Shown here: piece by piece, positions 23,005 to 34,697 of the stretch | How positions within the stretch are numbered: position 1 is the stretch's first letter | Layout of the letters: every line of letters begins with the position of its first letter | NCBI RefSeq assembly: GCF_000002985.6 | Contig: NC_003280.10 | Coordinates: 3,592,501-3,656,500, forward strand | Length of the DNA: 64,000 bases | Direction of reading: 5' to 3' | Source: Caenorhabditis elegans | Taxonomy: Eukaryota > Nematoda > Chromadorea > Rhabditida > Rhabditidae | Position numbers and translations under genes: made by a program | Notes under the pieces: generated by a model | What the model saw: the letters and a program-made list of their open reading frames with translations, nothing else | What the model was told of the DNA's origin: nothing | Database searches by the model: none

Positions 23005-23072
23005 GAGCAAGGTTTAGGTTTAGGCTTAGTCTCAGGCTTAGGCTGAGGCTTAGGCTCAGGCTTATGTTAAGG
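23005..23072. repeat. Interstitial telomere-like repeats (TTAGGC)n
   Basis: TTAGGCTTAGTCTCAGGC-type degenerate units downstream of the WSN gene, in the opposite orientation to the array at 21010. Confidence 0.85.
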
Positions 23073-23229
23073 CTTACATCTGTATTAAGAATGCATTAAA
23101 AATATCAATTCAATTGCACACCGGAATTTTTCTGACATTTTTTCACACGGTTTATATGCAATAACCTTTACTTTGGAGTAGTGTGTGACCTTCAATATAT
23201 TTTGAGGAAAACATTTGCTAGTGGCACCG

Positions 23230-23525
23230 GAATAATGTCTGCCTCATGCCTAGCTGATGCCAGTCTACGTGCCTGCCTACTCAATACCTATTTCGTTCCT
23301 GCCTACCTACCTCCAAGCCTACCTATGTCATGAATGCCCAAATGCCTGCCTGCTTTACAGCAGCCTACCTTGTATCTGCCTACTTTGTGACTGCATCATG
23401 CTTACCTTATGCTTGCCTAGGTGACTGCTTGAATGCATTTTGCATGCCTACATGACTTCCCACATGCCTACCTGTTACCACACGAGTAGGCACAAAATAG
23501 GCGTAGGTCGCCTTTTAGGCAGGCA
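23230..23525. repeat. Tandem-like TGCCTACC/AGGCAGGC cluster
   Basis: Dense irregular copies of TGCCTAC, GCCTGCCTA and, at the right end, the complement TAGGCAGGC; member of the dispersed family described at 4428. Confidence 0.7.
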
Positions 23526-24529
23526 CGAATTTTTCTCGCCTTCTTCACTATTATGAAAATCAGCAGAAATAGACGAGTAATTAAGGGTGAGAAAATTCTC
23601 AAACCATTAATTTTCAAACTACCACCCCGTTGTCCTTTTCCACCCCTCTCTCTCCATATTCCTCATACGCTTTTCAATGTAAACGAGCCTCTCCCCTTTC
23701 CTATCACTCACCCTTATCAGTGTCACCACCTTTTCGAGTTGCTCAGTTTCTCGGCCTACTGATAAAATGGGCTTTATCATTTGCACTTTTTCATTATAAA
23801 TTCTACAATTTAAACGCGAGAAAACATTTTTCTGTGGTTTTAAATTTATATTGATAGTGAGTTTTTAAAATTAAAAAAAAAATTTGAAGTATTTTTTTCA
23901 CTAAAATAAAAAAATTGTCTATGGTAGACAGATAGACCTTTTTGTCTACTTGCCTGCTTGCCTACCTGCCTACCTGCTTGCCTACTGCCTATTTTTTAAA
24001 TGTGGTGTAAATTCCATTGTTCTAAATTTGCACAGTAAAAACTCCCAATATTCCATTTGTAATTCAAATTTTTTTGTTGAATACTTAACTAGAAAGTGGG
24101 CATGAGGCAGGCGTAGGGCGATTTGTAAGGCAGGCAGGTAGAGATTTTCCAATAAGTGCCTTATCCGATTCAAAAATTACACCATTTATGAGCCTACTTA
24201 CATCACATTTCCCCTCTTTTTTTCTCTCATTTCCCATTCTTTTTCTACGAGTCGCCTTGCTCCCCCTCCCTGTGTGAAAAGGTCAACGTCACATTTGAGA
24301 CGCAGGCAGGCAGCCAGAGAATTGGTGGTTGGCTTGAGAATCAGGGAGTGGGGGAAGTACGGTAGGGGGGAGATAGAGGGTAGACGGAAATGGAAGTTAT
24401 TTATATGAACTGTTTTTTTTTTCAAATAAGCTGAAACAAAGTAGATAGTAATTTCAGAAAATTTTTTTGAATTTTCAGAAATTTCAACTAGTCAGCCGCC
24501 TTTTAAAAACTTACCGGTAAATTTTAAGC

Positions 24530-25020
24530 ATTATTGTGGTGAATTTCTGGCAAGCGTTTGCCCAATTTTTAGCAATATTTCGGCAAACTTTTGGTTACAG
24601 ATTTCGACAAAGTTTCGATAAATTTTCGGCAAGCTTCCGACACCTTTCCGACACCTCTCGTCAACATTTTGCCAACCTTTCAACAACCATTCGACATCTT
24701 TTCGGCGAATTTTCGACAAATGTCGACAAGCTATCAAGGAAAGTCGACAAGCTGTCGGCAAGTTTCGTACAACTTTCGTCAAACTTTCTTCATGTAACCA
24801 CTCGTTCCGCTAGTTTCCTCCACAGTTTGGTAAGCTTTTGGTAAATTTTTGGTAACTTTCGATTACATTTCGACAAGCTTTCGGCAAACATTCGACAAAT
24901 TTCAACAAAACTTGGCGACTTTTTGACGAATTTTTCAACAACTCCTAGAACATTTCTCGACAGTTTTTCAGTAACTTTTCACAAGCTTATCGCCAACCTT
25001 TGCCAATTTTTCTATCAGCC
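24530..25020. repeat. Degenerate minisatellite, TTTCGACAA.. units
   Basis: More than 30 imperfect units of roughly 10-14 bp of the form TTTCGRCAA(G/A)C. Open frames on both strands here (Phe/Arg/Gln/Ser-rich) simply read the repeat. Confidence 0.75.
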
Positions 25021-25311
25021 CATCTATGTATCAACCCGTCTTACTTTTTCTAAAAATCTAGCTCAACAAGCCACCGAGCCCATAAACTTTTTACGATGGC
25101 TTTTGACCATTATAAACAGAAAGCTCTGCCTCCTTCCGCTGCATACCATTTTCTTCTGCTTCTCTACCACTCTCTCTGACTATCTGCCTTTCATTTATTC
25201 CGCCGTGATAGTCGGGTGTTGGACGCTATGTAAACATTTCCTGACCGTTTCTTTACCAGCTTTTCGTGTTGTTTTGGAAAATCGTAAGCTTATTAAATAT
25301 CAATTTCCAGC

Positions 25312-26121
25312 ATGGAAACTCACTCTGCACACGAGATTTTGGTCAAATTAGAAGCGGCCTGCGAAGGTGAGCTGCCCCGTTTCACAGAGCCAACCCGCGA
25401 TGCTATTCGGGAGAAGCGTCAGGGTATGTGAAGAATTCTTTAAATTTCAGACAAGTTTTATTTTTTTCATATATGAAAGCCACAGAGAAGGAAGCCATGA
25501 GGCCCAAGGACTCCAAAAAGAGTCAACGAAAAGCTAGACGTCAGTTTCAAAATAATTTTTTGTTGTAAAATCTGTAATTTAGTTTTCAGGCCCGCCAATC
25601 AAGCGCCCAGTCGACATGGAGCTGCTTGCTGTGCTCGCAAAAGCCGAAGAGATAAGCCTTGGAGAGCAAGGAAATTGTATGTTTTTTGCCTGAAATGTTT
25701 ATTCTAATTATCTAAAAATAGTTCAAACTTTGACATGATTCAGCAGTGGGCGGCAAATTTTTTTGTCCACAAATTCGAAAAATCGACAAATTGCCGGTTT
25801 GCCGATTTGCCGGAAATTTTGATCTGCCGAAAAAAATTAAGTTTTAAAACCTCGCACATTCAAATATATATTAGAAAAATGCCAATAATTTTACGGATCA
25901 CCAAAAAATTCAAAATTTTGGGGACTGAAATTTTAAAACTAAAAATTTGCAGTAGTATTCAAATTAGTTTTTTATAAACTAAAAAAAAGTACTATTTTGA
26001 TTCCGAAAATTCGAAATTCATTTCAGCCCCCGCTTGGTCCGCCTACGCCACTACCCAGAAGCCCATCGCTCCCACTGCCAAGGACAAGCCTTCCCAGAAG
26101 GATATGCCTGAGAACAAATAA
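25312..26121 (+). CDS. Uncharacterised 115-aa protein
   Basis: Four short exons too small to stand out as ORFs: 25312-25423, 25486-25539, 25590-25676 and 26027-26121 (348 nt, in frame). The ATG at 25312 lies 1 nt after a TTTCCAG acceptor, typical of a trans-spliced start. The protein begins METHSAHEILVKLEAACEGEL, has a basic middle (KDSKKSQRKARPPIKRP), an acidic helix (MELLAVLAKAEEISLGEQ) and a Pro/Lys tail ending MPENK. AATAAA at 26240. No domain recognised. The exon 2 acceptor is uncertain (CCACAG/AG chosen; GAAAG/CC also keeps frame). Intron 3 contains a partial CGGCAAAT element. Confidence 0.62.
25745..25980. repeat. Partial CGGCAAAT-family copy
   Basis: ATTGCCGGTTTGCCGATTTGCCGG block followed by decayed middle sequence inside intron 3 of the 115-aa gene. 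Confidence 0.6.
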
Positions 26122-29100
26122 TAATTTTTTTTTTCAAATCAAAAATATCAATTTTTCTTGCCTCTTTTCGTCGATTTCATAATATTTTTGTTAAGTAATG
26201 GTCTCGTTTTTGTTTGTTTTTTTGTTGTTAAAAATGATGAATAAATGTACAACTTTTGCTGAAAAAATTCAAAAAATGAAGTTTTAACAGCTTAAACTAA
26301 CATATTTTTAATACGTATTAATGAGGCATCTAGTAATTTTTTTGTGTAATATTGCTCTAATTAAGAATGCCAACTGTCATATTTTCAACAATTTTTTCAT
26401 GCAGATTTTTGGCTTAACTTATCGTAAACCTCTAAAGTAAGTCCGGGGGACCCCACCCGGTTACAAGTTTTCAAAAAAAAAAAGTCCAATGAATTTATCA
26501 TATTCCCACATGACATCCCTTTTTAAATCATATTATTATCAAGGTGACTCAGTTGGGAAACCAAAAATCAATTATGATTCTGCGTTTTACGATCCCAGAA
26601 ATGTAAGAGAACATTCATAGTTTCACATTTTCGGCTGTGACTCTTCTTTTTCGGAGAGGTTTTTCTGAGACCTGCCCAACTTGCAAAGCTAGGATCTTTG
26701 TTATTTTGAGAGATATCAAAAAAAAAAAAATTTAGTGGGTAAATAGTTATATGTTTTGAACCAATATTCTTAAAAATTTCAATTAAACCAGTAAATTTAA
26801 ATTTTTATTTTCAGACTTTCTTACAAAGCTTTTTTATTAGTACTTTTTCCTGCATTTTCCAGAGAACATTTGTAAGTAATTTCTGAAGGTAGGCAGCAAA
26901 CGATAATTCCGGCAAATCGGCAAGCTGCCGGAATTAAAACTTTCCGGCAAACCGGCAAGTATTCGAAAAAACGGAAATTGCTGAAAAGTTTCAAAATTGT
27001 ACAAACATGTACGCATTCCTTGAATGTTCCTACTTTTACTTTGAAAAGTTAGGAAACCTATTTTTTTAAAAAATATCTAGAAAAACGGAAAAAATACAGT
27101 TTTAAGTGTTTCCGACTTATTAAAAAATCCCTCTAAAAAACTTTCGGCAAATCGGCAAATTGACAAATTGCCGGTAATAAGCATTTTCGGCAAATCGGCA
27201 ATTAGGCAAATTGCCAAAAATAAAAATGTTTGGCAAATCAGAAAACCGGCAATTTGCAATCATTTTAAATTTTAGAATCATTTGAAATTTTTTTTACTAC
27301 AAAATTTTTAGTACTAAAATAATTTTTCTCAAACTAGTTTTGAACAAAGTGACTTTGAAATAAAACATCTAACGAGTTGAAAATCAAATCTTCTTCATGA
27401 AAAATCAATATTTCCTGCGTCCTCCCCGTATTATTGAAAGGAAAATAAATTTCCCACGAAATCCCATTGTAGACACCCCCTCTCCCTCCTTTTATATTCA
27501 AATTAACCCGCAAAAAATGTGTCGTTTTTCTTGTTATTTTCAATGTTACAAAAAATCATAGATATATCTATGTATATACATTTTTATTACTTTTTAGCAA
27601 ACATTTTTTGATTAGAGTTGTTTTTTTTTGAATTGCGTGTCAATAACATGAGATTTATGATCTGGAAACTCGAGGAAACTTTTTTCAAAAAAAAAACTTT
27701 CCTTTTCTCAATATTATATTCAGAGGTACCTAATTATGGAAATAGAAATATGATCCTAGTCCAGGAGACAAAACGTTGCGGGGTGTTACCCCTGACAACT
27801 ATAAATAAACGGGCGATGACGTTTTTGAGGGCTTATTTCAACTACAATTTCTTTTTTTTTTTTGAAGAATTTTGATTTATTTTTGCTTAGCTTGGGAGAA
27901 AGCGGGATTTTTTTTTTGTTTTTCTCAGTTGAAAATCCTAAACTTTCCAATTTTTTAAACCTGAAAATTGACCGAAATGTTTTTCCGTAAAATTTTAAAA
28001 TTGAACTGAAAATGCATTTTAATTATAATTTTTTGGTCAATTTAGAAACAACTCTACTTTTAAGGAAAACAGTTAAAAAACTGCGGAAACTTTTTCAAAA
28101 AGTCTTGCTTCTATTTATATTTTAAACGGGCAAAAAAATTTTTTTTTGAGCACTTTTCTTGATCCCAAGTTTGTGTATTCAAAATTTGTGGTTCTGGTTT
28201 TTATGTAAGTAAATTTGTGGACTGAAAAGTACCTTTAAAATTATTTTTTTTAAACGTAAAAAAACTCAATCAAACATGCGCCACAGTGCAACAGACCAAG
28301 TTACTGAAATTTTCTGAAATAAGCTTTAAAAAATGTTTTTTCAAAAGTCTATTTTGTACATAAAAATAGGAAAAAAAATGTTTGGCGGCTCTTATAACTT
28401 TAAAATCTGAAAGTTAAACTCCACATTTTCTCCCAATAATTTTTTATTTCAATTTCTCCAATTTCAAACGTAACAAAAAAAAGAATAATTCTCACAGTTC
28501 CCTCCAGAAAGATTCCTGATTATCAGCGGCGCACATTTGCATTTGCCTCCCCGGGCCACCCGCCACTTTTTGTCCTTTCTGTCCTCCTCCTTTAAGAGGT
28601 GCCGCACAGTTTTTTTGAGAGACGCAGGCGGTGAGAGGGGAAACCGTTTTTGTTCATTTGCACTTTGTTTATGATATTCAGTTAGCTTTTTTTTCCTGAA
28701 CGGGTCCGCAAGATTTACTTTTAACTTTTTTGAGATTTTTGGTGATTTCGGTAACCTGTAACCTATCAAAACTGTGTGGTTTTTGGCTGGTTTGAATTTT
28801 TATATGATTCCAAAATCAAATTCATATTTTTATACTAAATTTTTATGTGCTACCTTTTTGAAGTTTTTGAAATATTTTAGTAGGTTTCCCAGCTGGTCTT
28901 ACGTCCTACAACTCACAATTTCAAACTTTCTTGAAGAATCCCAATTTGCTAACTTTTGGCAGCTCATATCTTGGCGGTCTTAATTTTTATCAAAAAGTTG
29001 TTTTTTACAGTTTTGTTTTAGAAAATTTACACATTTTTTCGAAATTGTCCCAGATATCAGTTCATTTTACGGAGATTTTTCTATGTAAAACTTTAATTTC

Positions 29101-29836
29101 GTTCGAACTGAAAACTTACAAGTTACTTACATTTACCATTAATTTTGCGTAACTAGAAATTTATATAAAAATGGTTAGTTCCTTTGGTATTTTCGTACTG
29201 CAATTTTTCAGAATTTAAGCAAAAACTTATATTTTTCATTAGAAGTTGTACCTCCTCCCAGCTCTTCCCAGCTACTTCCCAGCTTCATCATTTTTCCTTT
29301 TCTAGGTCAAACTTTATTTCAAAATATTCCAGCTCCATTCCATATTGCTCTTTTCTACTTCATTTTCGTTAGAACTCTACTCATACCTTTCCATCAACAA
29401 GCCCCAAAATCATCGGTCTCCCATAGTTACCTACACTTTTGCTGAACCCATGGGATTCCTTTATCATATAAATGTTGTTCCATTATAATTAGTGACTCAA
29501 TATCACATGCTCCCTGCGTCTCTTCCCCAGGACCCTCACCGCCGCGATCGATAAATTAGAGGTGGGGATAGGGAAAGGTGGGGCAAGACGAGGCACGCCA
29601 TATATATTTTCTTTCTTTTGTTTTTTTTTTTGAAATTAAAGAGTCTATCTAAATTCTGAAGCTCCCTCTTAAAATTTGTCCTCTAACTTAGTGTGTAGTT
29701 CTAGGAGAGAATTAGCCTCCCCACTTACTTTGAGAACTCCAGTAGCTGTTTTCTCTGTGATACTTTTCTCTCCTCTCGCAAATCCTTTCTAATATTATAT
29801 TTTCAATTTTCAGACTCCCTCCCTCTCAAATCTAAG
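26122..29836. other. Long intergenic region upstream of the A-B array
   Basis: AT-rich with many T/A homopolymers. Contains one full CGGCAAAT element (26890-27262). 29500-29610 is a GC-richer island (CCGCCGCGATCGATAAATTA) that stands out from the surroundings and could be regulatory. No supportable ORF; frames such as 28464-28769 lack splice or start context. Confidence 0.5.
26890..27262. repeat. CGGCAAAT-family element, full copy
   Basis: Inverse-orientation counterpart of 11088-11450. Terminal blocks of CGGCAAATCGGCAA flank a middle with GTACGCATTCCTTGAATGTT and AAAAATCCCTCTA. About 370 bp, no coding capacity. Confidence 0.75.
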
Positions 29837-31426
29837 ATGAATCAGGACTTTCTCCTCCAGGACTTCTCCCATTTATATGGCCTCAACCCAATGCTCCAAC
29901 CACTTCCGATGGGACTGCCGCCATTCGTTCCGATGGACTTCCCCAACCATGCTTCTTCCACTGCTCCACTGCTCTCCAGCCTGCTCAACGCTCCAGGATC
30001 ACTTTATGGTCCCGAGGGGCTGCTCCAAGGACCACCACCGTTGAGCCAGGACCAACTGAACTCGATTCTTCTCGGAGCGTTTACCAGACATCTTTCGGAT
30101 CCCGCAATGATTCCACTAGCCGATTTGGATCCGATGATCTGTCAAGCACCAAGCATCACCGAGCCCGTATCGAAGCACATAATGAGAACCAGAAGCCTCA
30201 CTCAGGACTCAGTGAAGGTCAAGCTTGAACCTGTAGAAGATGAGATAATCGACGTCGGAGTGAATAATTATCGTGAGTCGATAGACTTAAAGCTTCTGTT
30301 TACAACATTTAACATTTATTAATTTTCAGAACCTCCTCAAACATCTGTTGAGCCAGAGCAACAAGGATCTCCATCAGACTCTGATAGCAAGAAGCTTCCC
30401 GAATCCCCACAAAACAGTGCTCCACCGCCGTTGGAACTCGAGCAGCCAGAGCCAGCTCGAGCCTTGCTCAAGTCTGCCCCAAAAAGCTGTAACATATTTG
30501 AGACCATGGACATTATCTTAAAGTTTGATTATTTTCAGATGAGCAACTTGCAGCTGAGAATTCAGCGATGAAATTGGAGCTCGCATTTCTCAAGAGCGAA
30601 CTTGAACAGAAGGATAACAAAATTCTGGTGGTCGTAGCAGAAAATGTGATTCTCAGAGAGGAGTGGGATGCGAACATTGCTATCAAACAGGACTTGAGAG
30701 TTAAGCTCAAAGACCTTGAGGACAAGTTCGCGCAAAAGTCGAAGGAGCTGTCTGCTTCCAACTCGAACATCGCTCGACTCGAACGGAAAAACGAGAAGCT
30801 CAGTGAGGACATTTAGTTTTTTTTTTCCAAAATTTCACATTTCAACTTTCAGACTGCCGCTCAGCCAGATGCTCCACAAGCTTCAATTCGGACACCTCCA
30901 CGAGCATAACACCGGAGCCACACGGGCATCTGGCTCCTGAGCTGCAGCTCCCATCGGCTTCAGCTCTCAATGGGATGCTCCATGGGACTGGGTTCGCTAG
31001 AGATGGGCAGAGTAAGTCCACCCTGAAAGCTTTGAGCCTAATTTGGATAAACTTTTTATAGTCTCAGCCTATTTTTTTTCAGATTCGCCCAACCACACTC
31101 CCAAGGATTTTGGACACCTCCAGTGTACCTCGGACCTCCGAAAGTTCTTCCCAGAAAAAGTTGAACTCGGTATGTGTCGGCTACTTCATTACTTCATTTG
31201 AATTCAAAATTTCTAGAATGTCAAGTTTTCAGAAGCCCGTGAGAGCCCGAAAAGATCTAGAGGAGGCGGCGGAAGAGGACGCGGAGCCAGCCGAGCCAAA
31301 CGAGGAAGAGCCATCGTTCCCACCTATGATATGATTTTGGAGGCTCACAGCAAGCCCTATGTAAGTTTTGACCTATACTTTTGGCAGCTAGATATGACTA
31401 TTTTTCAGGTCCACCGTAACTACTGA
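29837..31426 (+). CDS. A-type protein: Pro-rich N-terminus, coiled coil, RG-rich tail (416 aa)
   Basis: Seven exons, joined in frame: 29837-30272, 30330-30488, 30539-30802, 30853-31011, 31083-31169, 31233-31360 and 31409-31426 (1251 nt). The start MNQDFLLQDFSHL follows a short leader. AATAAA at 31534. Residues 1-145: Leu/Pro-rich (PMLQPLPMGLPPF, LLQGPPPLSQDQL) ending in an acidic stretch with VKLEPVEDE, which matches the SUMO consensus. Residues ~150-200: Pro/Ser/Glu-rich. Residues ~200-285: heptad-like coiled coil (QLAAENSAMKLELAFLKSELEQKD). The C-terminus has SRGGGGRGRGASRAKRGRA, an RG-rich nucleic-acid-binding-like tail, and ends VHRNY. No signal peptide or TM; nuclear location is plausible. 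Five of six introns are phase 1. I do not recognise the family. Paralogs: 36795 (broken) and the 3' half of 38635. Confidence 0.75.
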
Positions 31427-31697
31427 GCCGGTTCATTCTCTTCTCAACTGATCTCCAATGTGATCTCCCAGCCCCCCGCCATTGCCATATCTGTTTGTCC
31501 CGTTAAAATTGTTTTATAATAAGAACTGCAATCAATAAATGAACTCTGTGTAGACGTTATTTCAAGCTTCAAGTTACTTTTCTTCTACCACTGATTGGTT
31601 TCCCGTCACCATTTTGTTTTCTGTGTGTGTGTGTGGTTGTGCAATTTTTTTTTCGTTTTTTTCTCAAATTTCAGTGAAACTTCTCAAAACTGCCACG
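31427..31697. other. A-B intergenic spacer
   Basis: 271 bp, homologous to the spacer at 38368-38634 (CTGATTGGTTT.CCGTCACCATTTTG, then a TG run and TTTCAGTGAAACTTCTC). Holds a (TG)n tract near 31622 and the acceptor for the B start. Confidence 0.6.
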
Positions 31698-34382
31698 ATG
31701 AGCTCCAACAACTACAACGAAGTTCAAGACGGTAAGAAGCTTTTTATTATTCAGGGTTACTGTAGAGTCGTGCAACTTTACGTACTGTAGTCTTACTTTG
31801 AGATTACTGTAGGGTTACTGTAGGATCACTCTAGGGATACAGTAGGGTCTCTTCAATGTAGTAATACTGTGCTACAACTGTGGAAATACTGTAGTACCTC
31901 TCACGGGTCGAGCCAATATCCTTAAACCCGTAAAATGTCGGTCAAATGTATTAGATCAAAATGAAGCTCGACTTCCAGCACCTGCAGGATCTCAGCACCC
32001 TTTCTGGAAACATAACTAATTTTACAGAGCGCCCGACCACCACCCAGCTCCCATCTCTTGCCTCTGTCGAATTTTGGCATTCTGGAAACCGTGAGGATTG
32101 GATGCATGCTCTATCGGCAGAATGTCAGCGTCTACTTCGTAAGTGTATTTTATAGATTTTCAGAAAAGAATTCACAATGATTTTCAGAGAGATCCGACGA
32201 AACAGCTTCAACCCAACAACATCAGCCAAGAGGATCCTCGGAGCTGCAAGCTTCCACCACACAGCTACTCGGTGAGTTTTTCAAAGATTTTTCCAGCAAA
32301 AAACAACATTTTCAGACTCATCCAGCCAAACTGAAATCTCGATGACGGAGAACAATGCTCTCGAGGCAGAAATTAATGAATTAAAGCAAAAAGTGAGGAT
32401 GCTCACAGACGACGGACAAAACAAGGAAAAGCAGACAAAGGAGTTGGAGGGAGTTCTGAACGTTGCCACGACAAGTGCCATGGAAGCTGCTCAGAAACTC
32501 CAAGTTCATCAGCAGAAGCTCAAACAGGAGCACAAGGAAGCAGTGGAAACCTTGGTAGAAGCTCTAAGAGCCGAGAAAGAGAAACTCGAGAAGATCTTGG
32601 AAGATGCAAGAAAGAAGGACGACGAAATCGAAGAGTTGAAGAAAAAAGTGAACTCTGAAAGTTCCAGAGCCACTTTAGCCGATGAAGCTGTTCAGAAACT
32701 CCAAACTGATAAAGATAAGCTTGAGGAGGAGTACATGAATGATATGCGTGATTTGAAAAAAGCTCTAAAAGACAACCAAGAAGGACTCGAGAAGATCGCC
32801 AAAGATGTCAAGAACAAAGAAGGCGAAATCGAAGAGTTAAAGAAAAGTGTGAGCTCTGAAATAGTCAAAGCCACGGAAGCAGCTCACGCCACTGATCAGC
32901 TCCGAAAAAAACTCCAGAAACAACAGGATGAGCACGAAAAAGTGATTGCGAATATGGAAGAAAATTTCGAAGCAGCAAAACTAGGAGCAGCAGCACAAGA
33001 AGAAGAAGAAATTGAGAAGCTCGCGGGGGACGGAAGGAAAAAGGACGACAAAATCAAGGAATTGGAGAATAATGCTGAGGACTTCAGAGGGTTGAGCAGG
33101 AGCATAAAAAAGAGATTGAAGACTTGAAAGGAGCTCTAGCAGCAGAGAAAAGAATTTCAGAAGCTGACAAAGTGGAATTGAAGAAGCTCACCGAGGAACT
33201 GCAGAGTATGCATCTCAAAAACAAGGAACTGAAGAATAATGTGACCACTGAGAATTCAAGGGCCACAGGAGCCGTTCAAGAGGCTCAGGTGCTCCAAGAA
33301 AAACTGCAACAAGCTTTGAAAGAGCTTGAGGGAAAGAAGAAAGAGCTTTTGGAACAAGAGAATGCTCACAAGCTCCGCATGGATCAGTTTGAAGACGACA
33401 CTAAGAAACGTCACAAAAAAGAAATCAAGGCGCTGGAAGTGGAAGTGAAAAAACGAAACGCCACTATTAAAGAACATCAAGTTGCTGCTCAAGAGAGAAG
33501 AGCGAAACATGATGCGGAAGTCGAAGAGCTCGAACAAAAATTGGCCACCGAAGAGGAGAAGTGCAGACGAATCGTCCAAGATATCAGGGAAAAGCTCGAT
33601 GCCCGTAAGTTTTTTTTTTTTGGATATTCGGCGAAACCAAATTTAGCAATTTTCAGAATTTCCGCCGATCTCCCGATCTCCGAGTACTGAATGCGTATGG
33701 CCAGAAATGATAATTGATGGTATGTTTGCAGTGTTCTAAGAGCACAACCAAGACAAACTTTAGTTCAAAGCGGATCTAACTTTAAAATGACCCCACCCAT
33801 ATCTAGGCTCAATTTCGCCTGCAAGGCGACCTATGCCTGCTGCCTACTGCCAAGGTACTACAAAATGTTGAGTGTGGTAGGCAGGCAAACGGGCAGGCAA
33901 AAACCTACCTACCTATTATAAAAGCCGGTCAAATTTTCAGATGTCTTTTGGCAACAGCCAAGCAGCTCCACATCCCACGTCTATTCTTCGTTTGCCTTTT
34001 CTACTCCACGTTCCAGCTCCCAAAATGCTCCAGTTCAAGAAGGTGAGCCGACGATCGCAAACTGATCCACATAGGAAAATGTGATAAACTTTTTTAGAAG
34101 CCACTTCGCACCAATCCACCTCCTCCGAGCCTGCTTCTTCTGCTCCGAACTCTAATTCTTCTCCAAATTCCTCAGGTATGTCACCCGCAGTCACCAGCTA
34201 CTTGTCCAATATTTCTGAGCCGTTTACTTTTTCAGCTCGAATTACCAGACGTCATGCGCCACCTTCCACCTCCAGAGCATCCAAAAGAATTGCAGCAAAA
34301 AATGCTCAGGAAGAGCCAACAAAGGTAAGTTGATGGTAATCACAGTGAAAGAGATAAACCCCATTTTCAGAAGCCAAAGTGA
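31698..34382 (+). pseudogene. B-type coiled-coil gene with frameshifting deletion
   Basis: Exons: 31698-31731, 32028-32138, 32188-32271, 32316-33604, 33657-33719, 33941-34042, 34098-34175, 34236-34324 and 34371-34382. The start MSSNNYNEVQDG matches its paralog at 38635. Exon 4 encodes about 430 residues of almost unbroken coiled coil rich in Glu, Lys, Leu and Ala. After NNAED (about 33085) the frame shifts: the paralog has ~130 nt here that are absent, so codons run into TGA at 33125. The other frame then continues KGALAAEKR..EKLDAR. Later exons are Ser/Pro-rich with a basic end (RITRRHAPPSTSRASKR). All introns but the last are phase 1. It could be a truncated ~290-aa protein, a pseudogene, or an assembly slip. 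Upstream coding sequence that exon 2 should have (31955-32027) contains a stop, and a different acceptor is used. Confidence 0.65.
31750..31895. repeat. TACTGTAG dispersed repeat in B intron 1
   Basis: Repeated TTACTGTAG/GGTTACTGTAGG units followed by AACCCGTAAAATGTCGGTC; the same pair of motifs lies in the corresponding intron of the paralog (38705-38880, 39145-39190). Confidence 0.75.
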
Positions 34383-34697
34383 CCTGCTACCCAACCTCCG
34401 AACGTTTCTCAGCCTGTTCCAGAGCCCTATCTATCCCCAGATCACAAAAATTTTCATCTAGTCCCGCTTTTTCCTAGTACATCCTCTGTCTCTTACTCTT
34501 GCCATTTTATTTGTCTTGTTTGATACATACTTGTTACATAGAGATTTAATGAATTCAAATTTTACTTGACTTTTTTTTTCAATTTTAAAACTTTTGGTTT
34601 AACTTCCAACTTCTCATTTTCGTACTTCTATCATCTATTCCTGATTTTCAATTTTAAACCTGCATTTTCAGAGTATATTGCTCCAGTTTCCTTAGAG

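Larger units (their letters stand above)
22925..25311. other. Repeat-rich intergenic region
   Basis: Holds telomere-like repeats (23005-23072), AGGCAGGC clusters (23230-23525, 23935-23990, 24103-24145) and a degenerate minisatellite (24530-25020). Pyrimidine-rich tracts lie between. No gene could be supported. Confidence 0.6.

Noticed and set aside
24531-24844. Overlapping ORFs on both strands
   Set aside because: They read a degenerate minisatellite; composition is repetitive and there is no start or splice context.
33256-33579. Minus-strand ORFs opposite the coiled-coil exons (also 39908-40231, 30513-30812)
   Set aside because: Ser/Phe/Leu-rich complements of Glu/Lys-rich coiled-coil codons; shadows.
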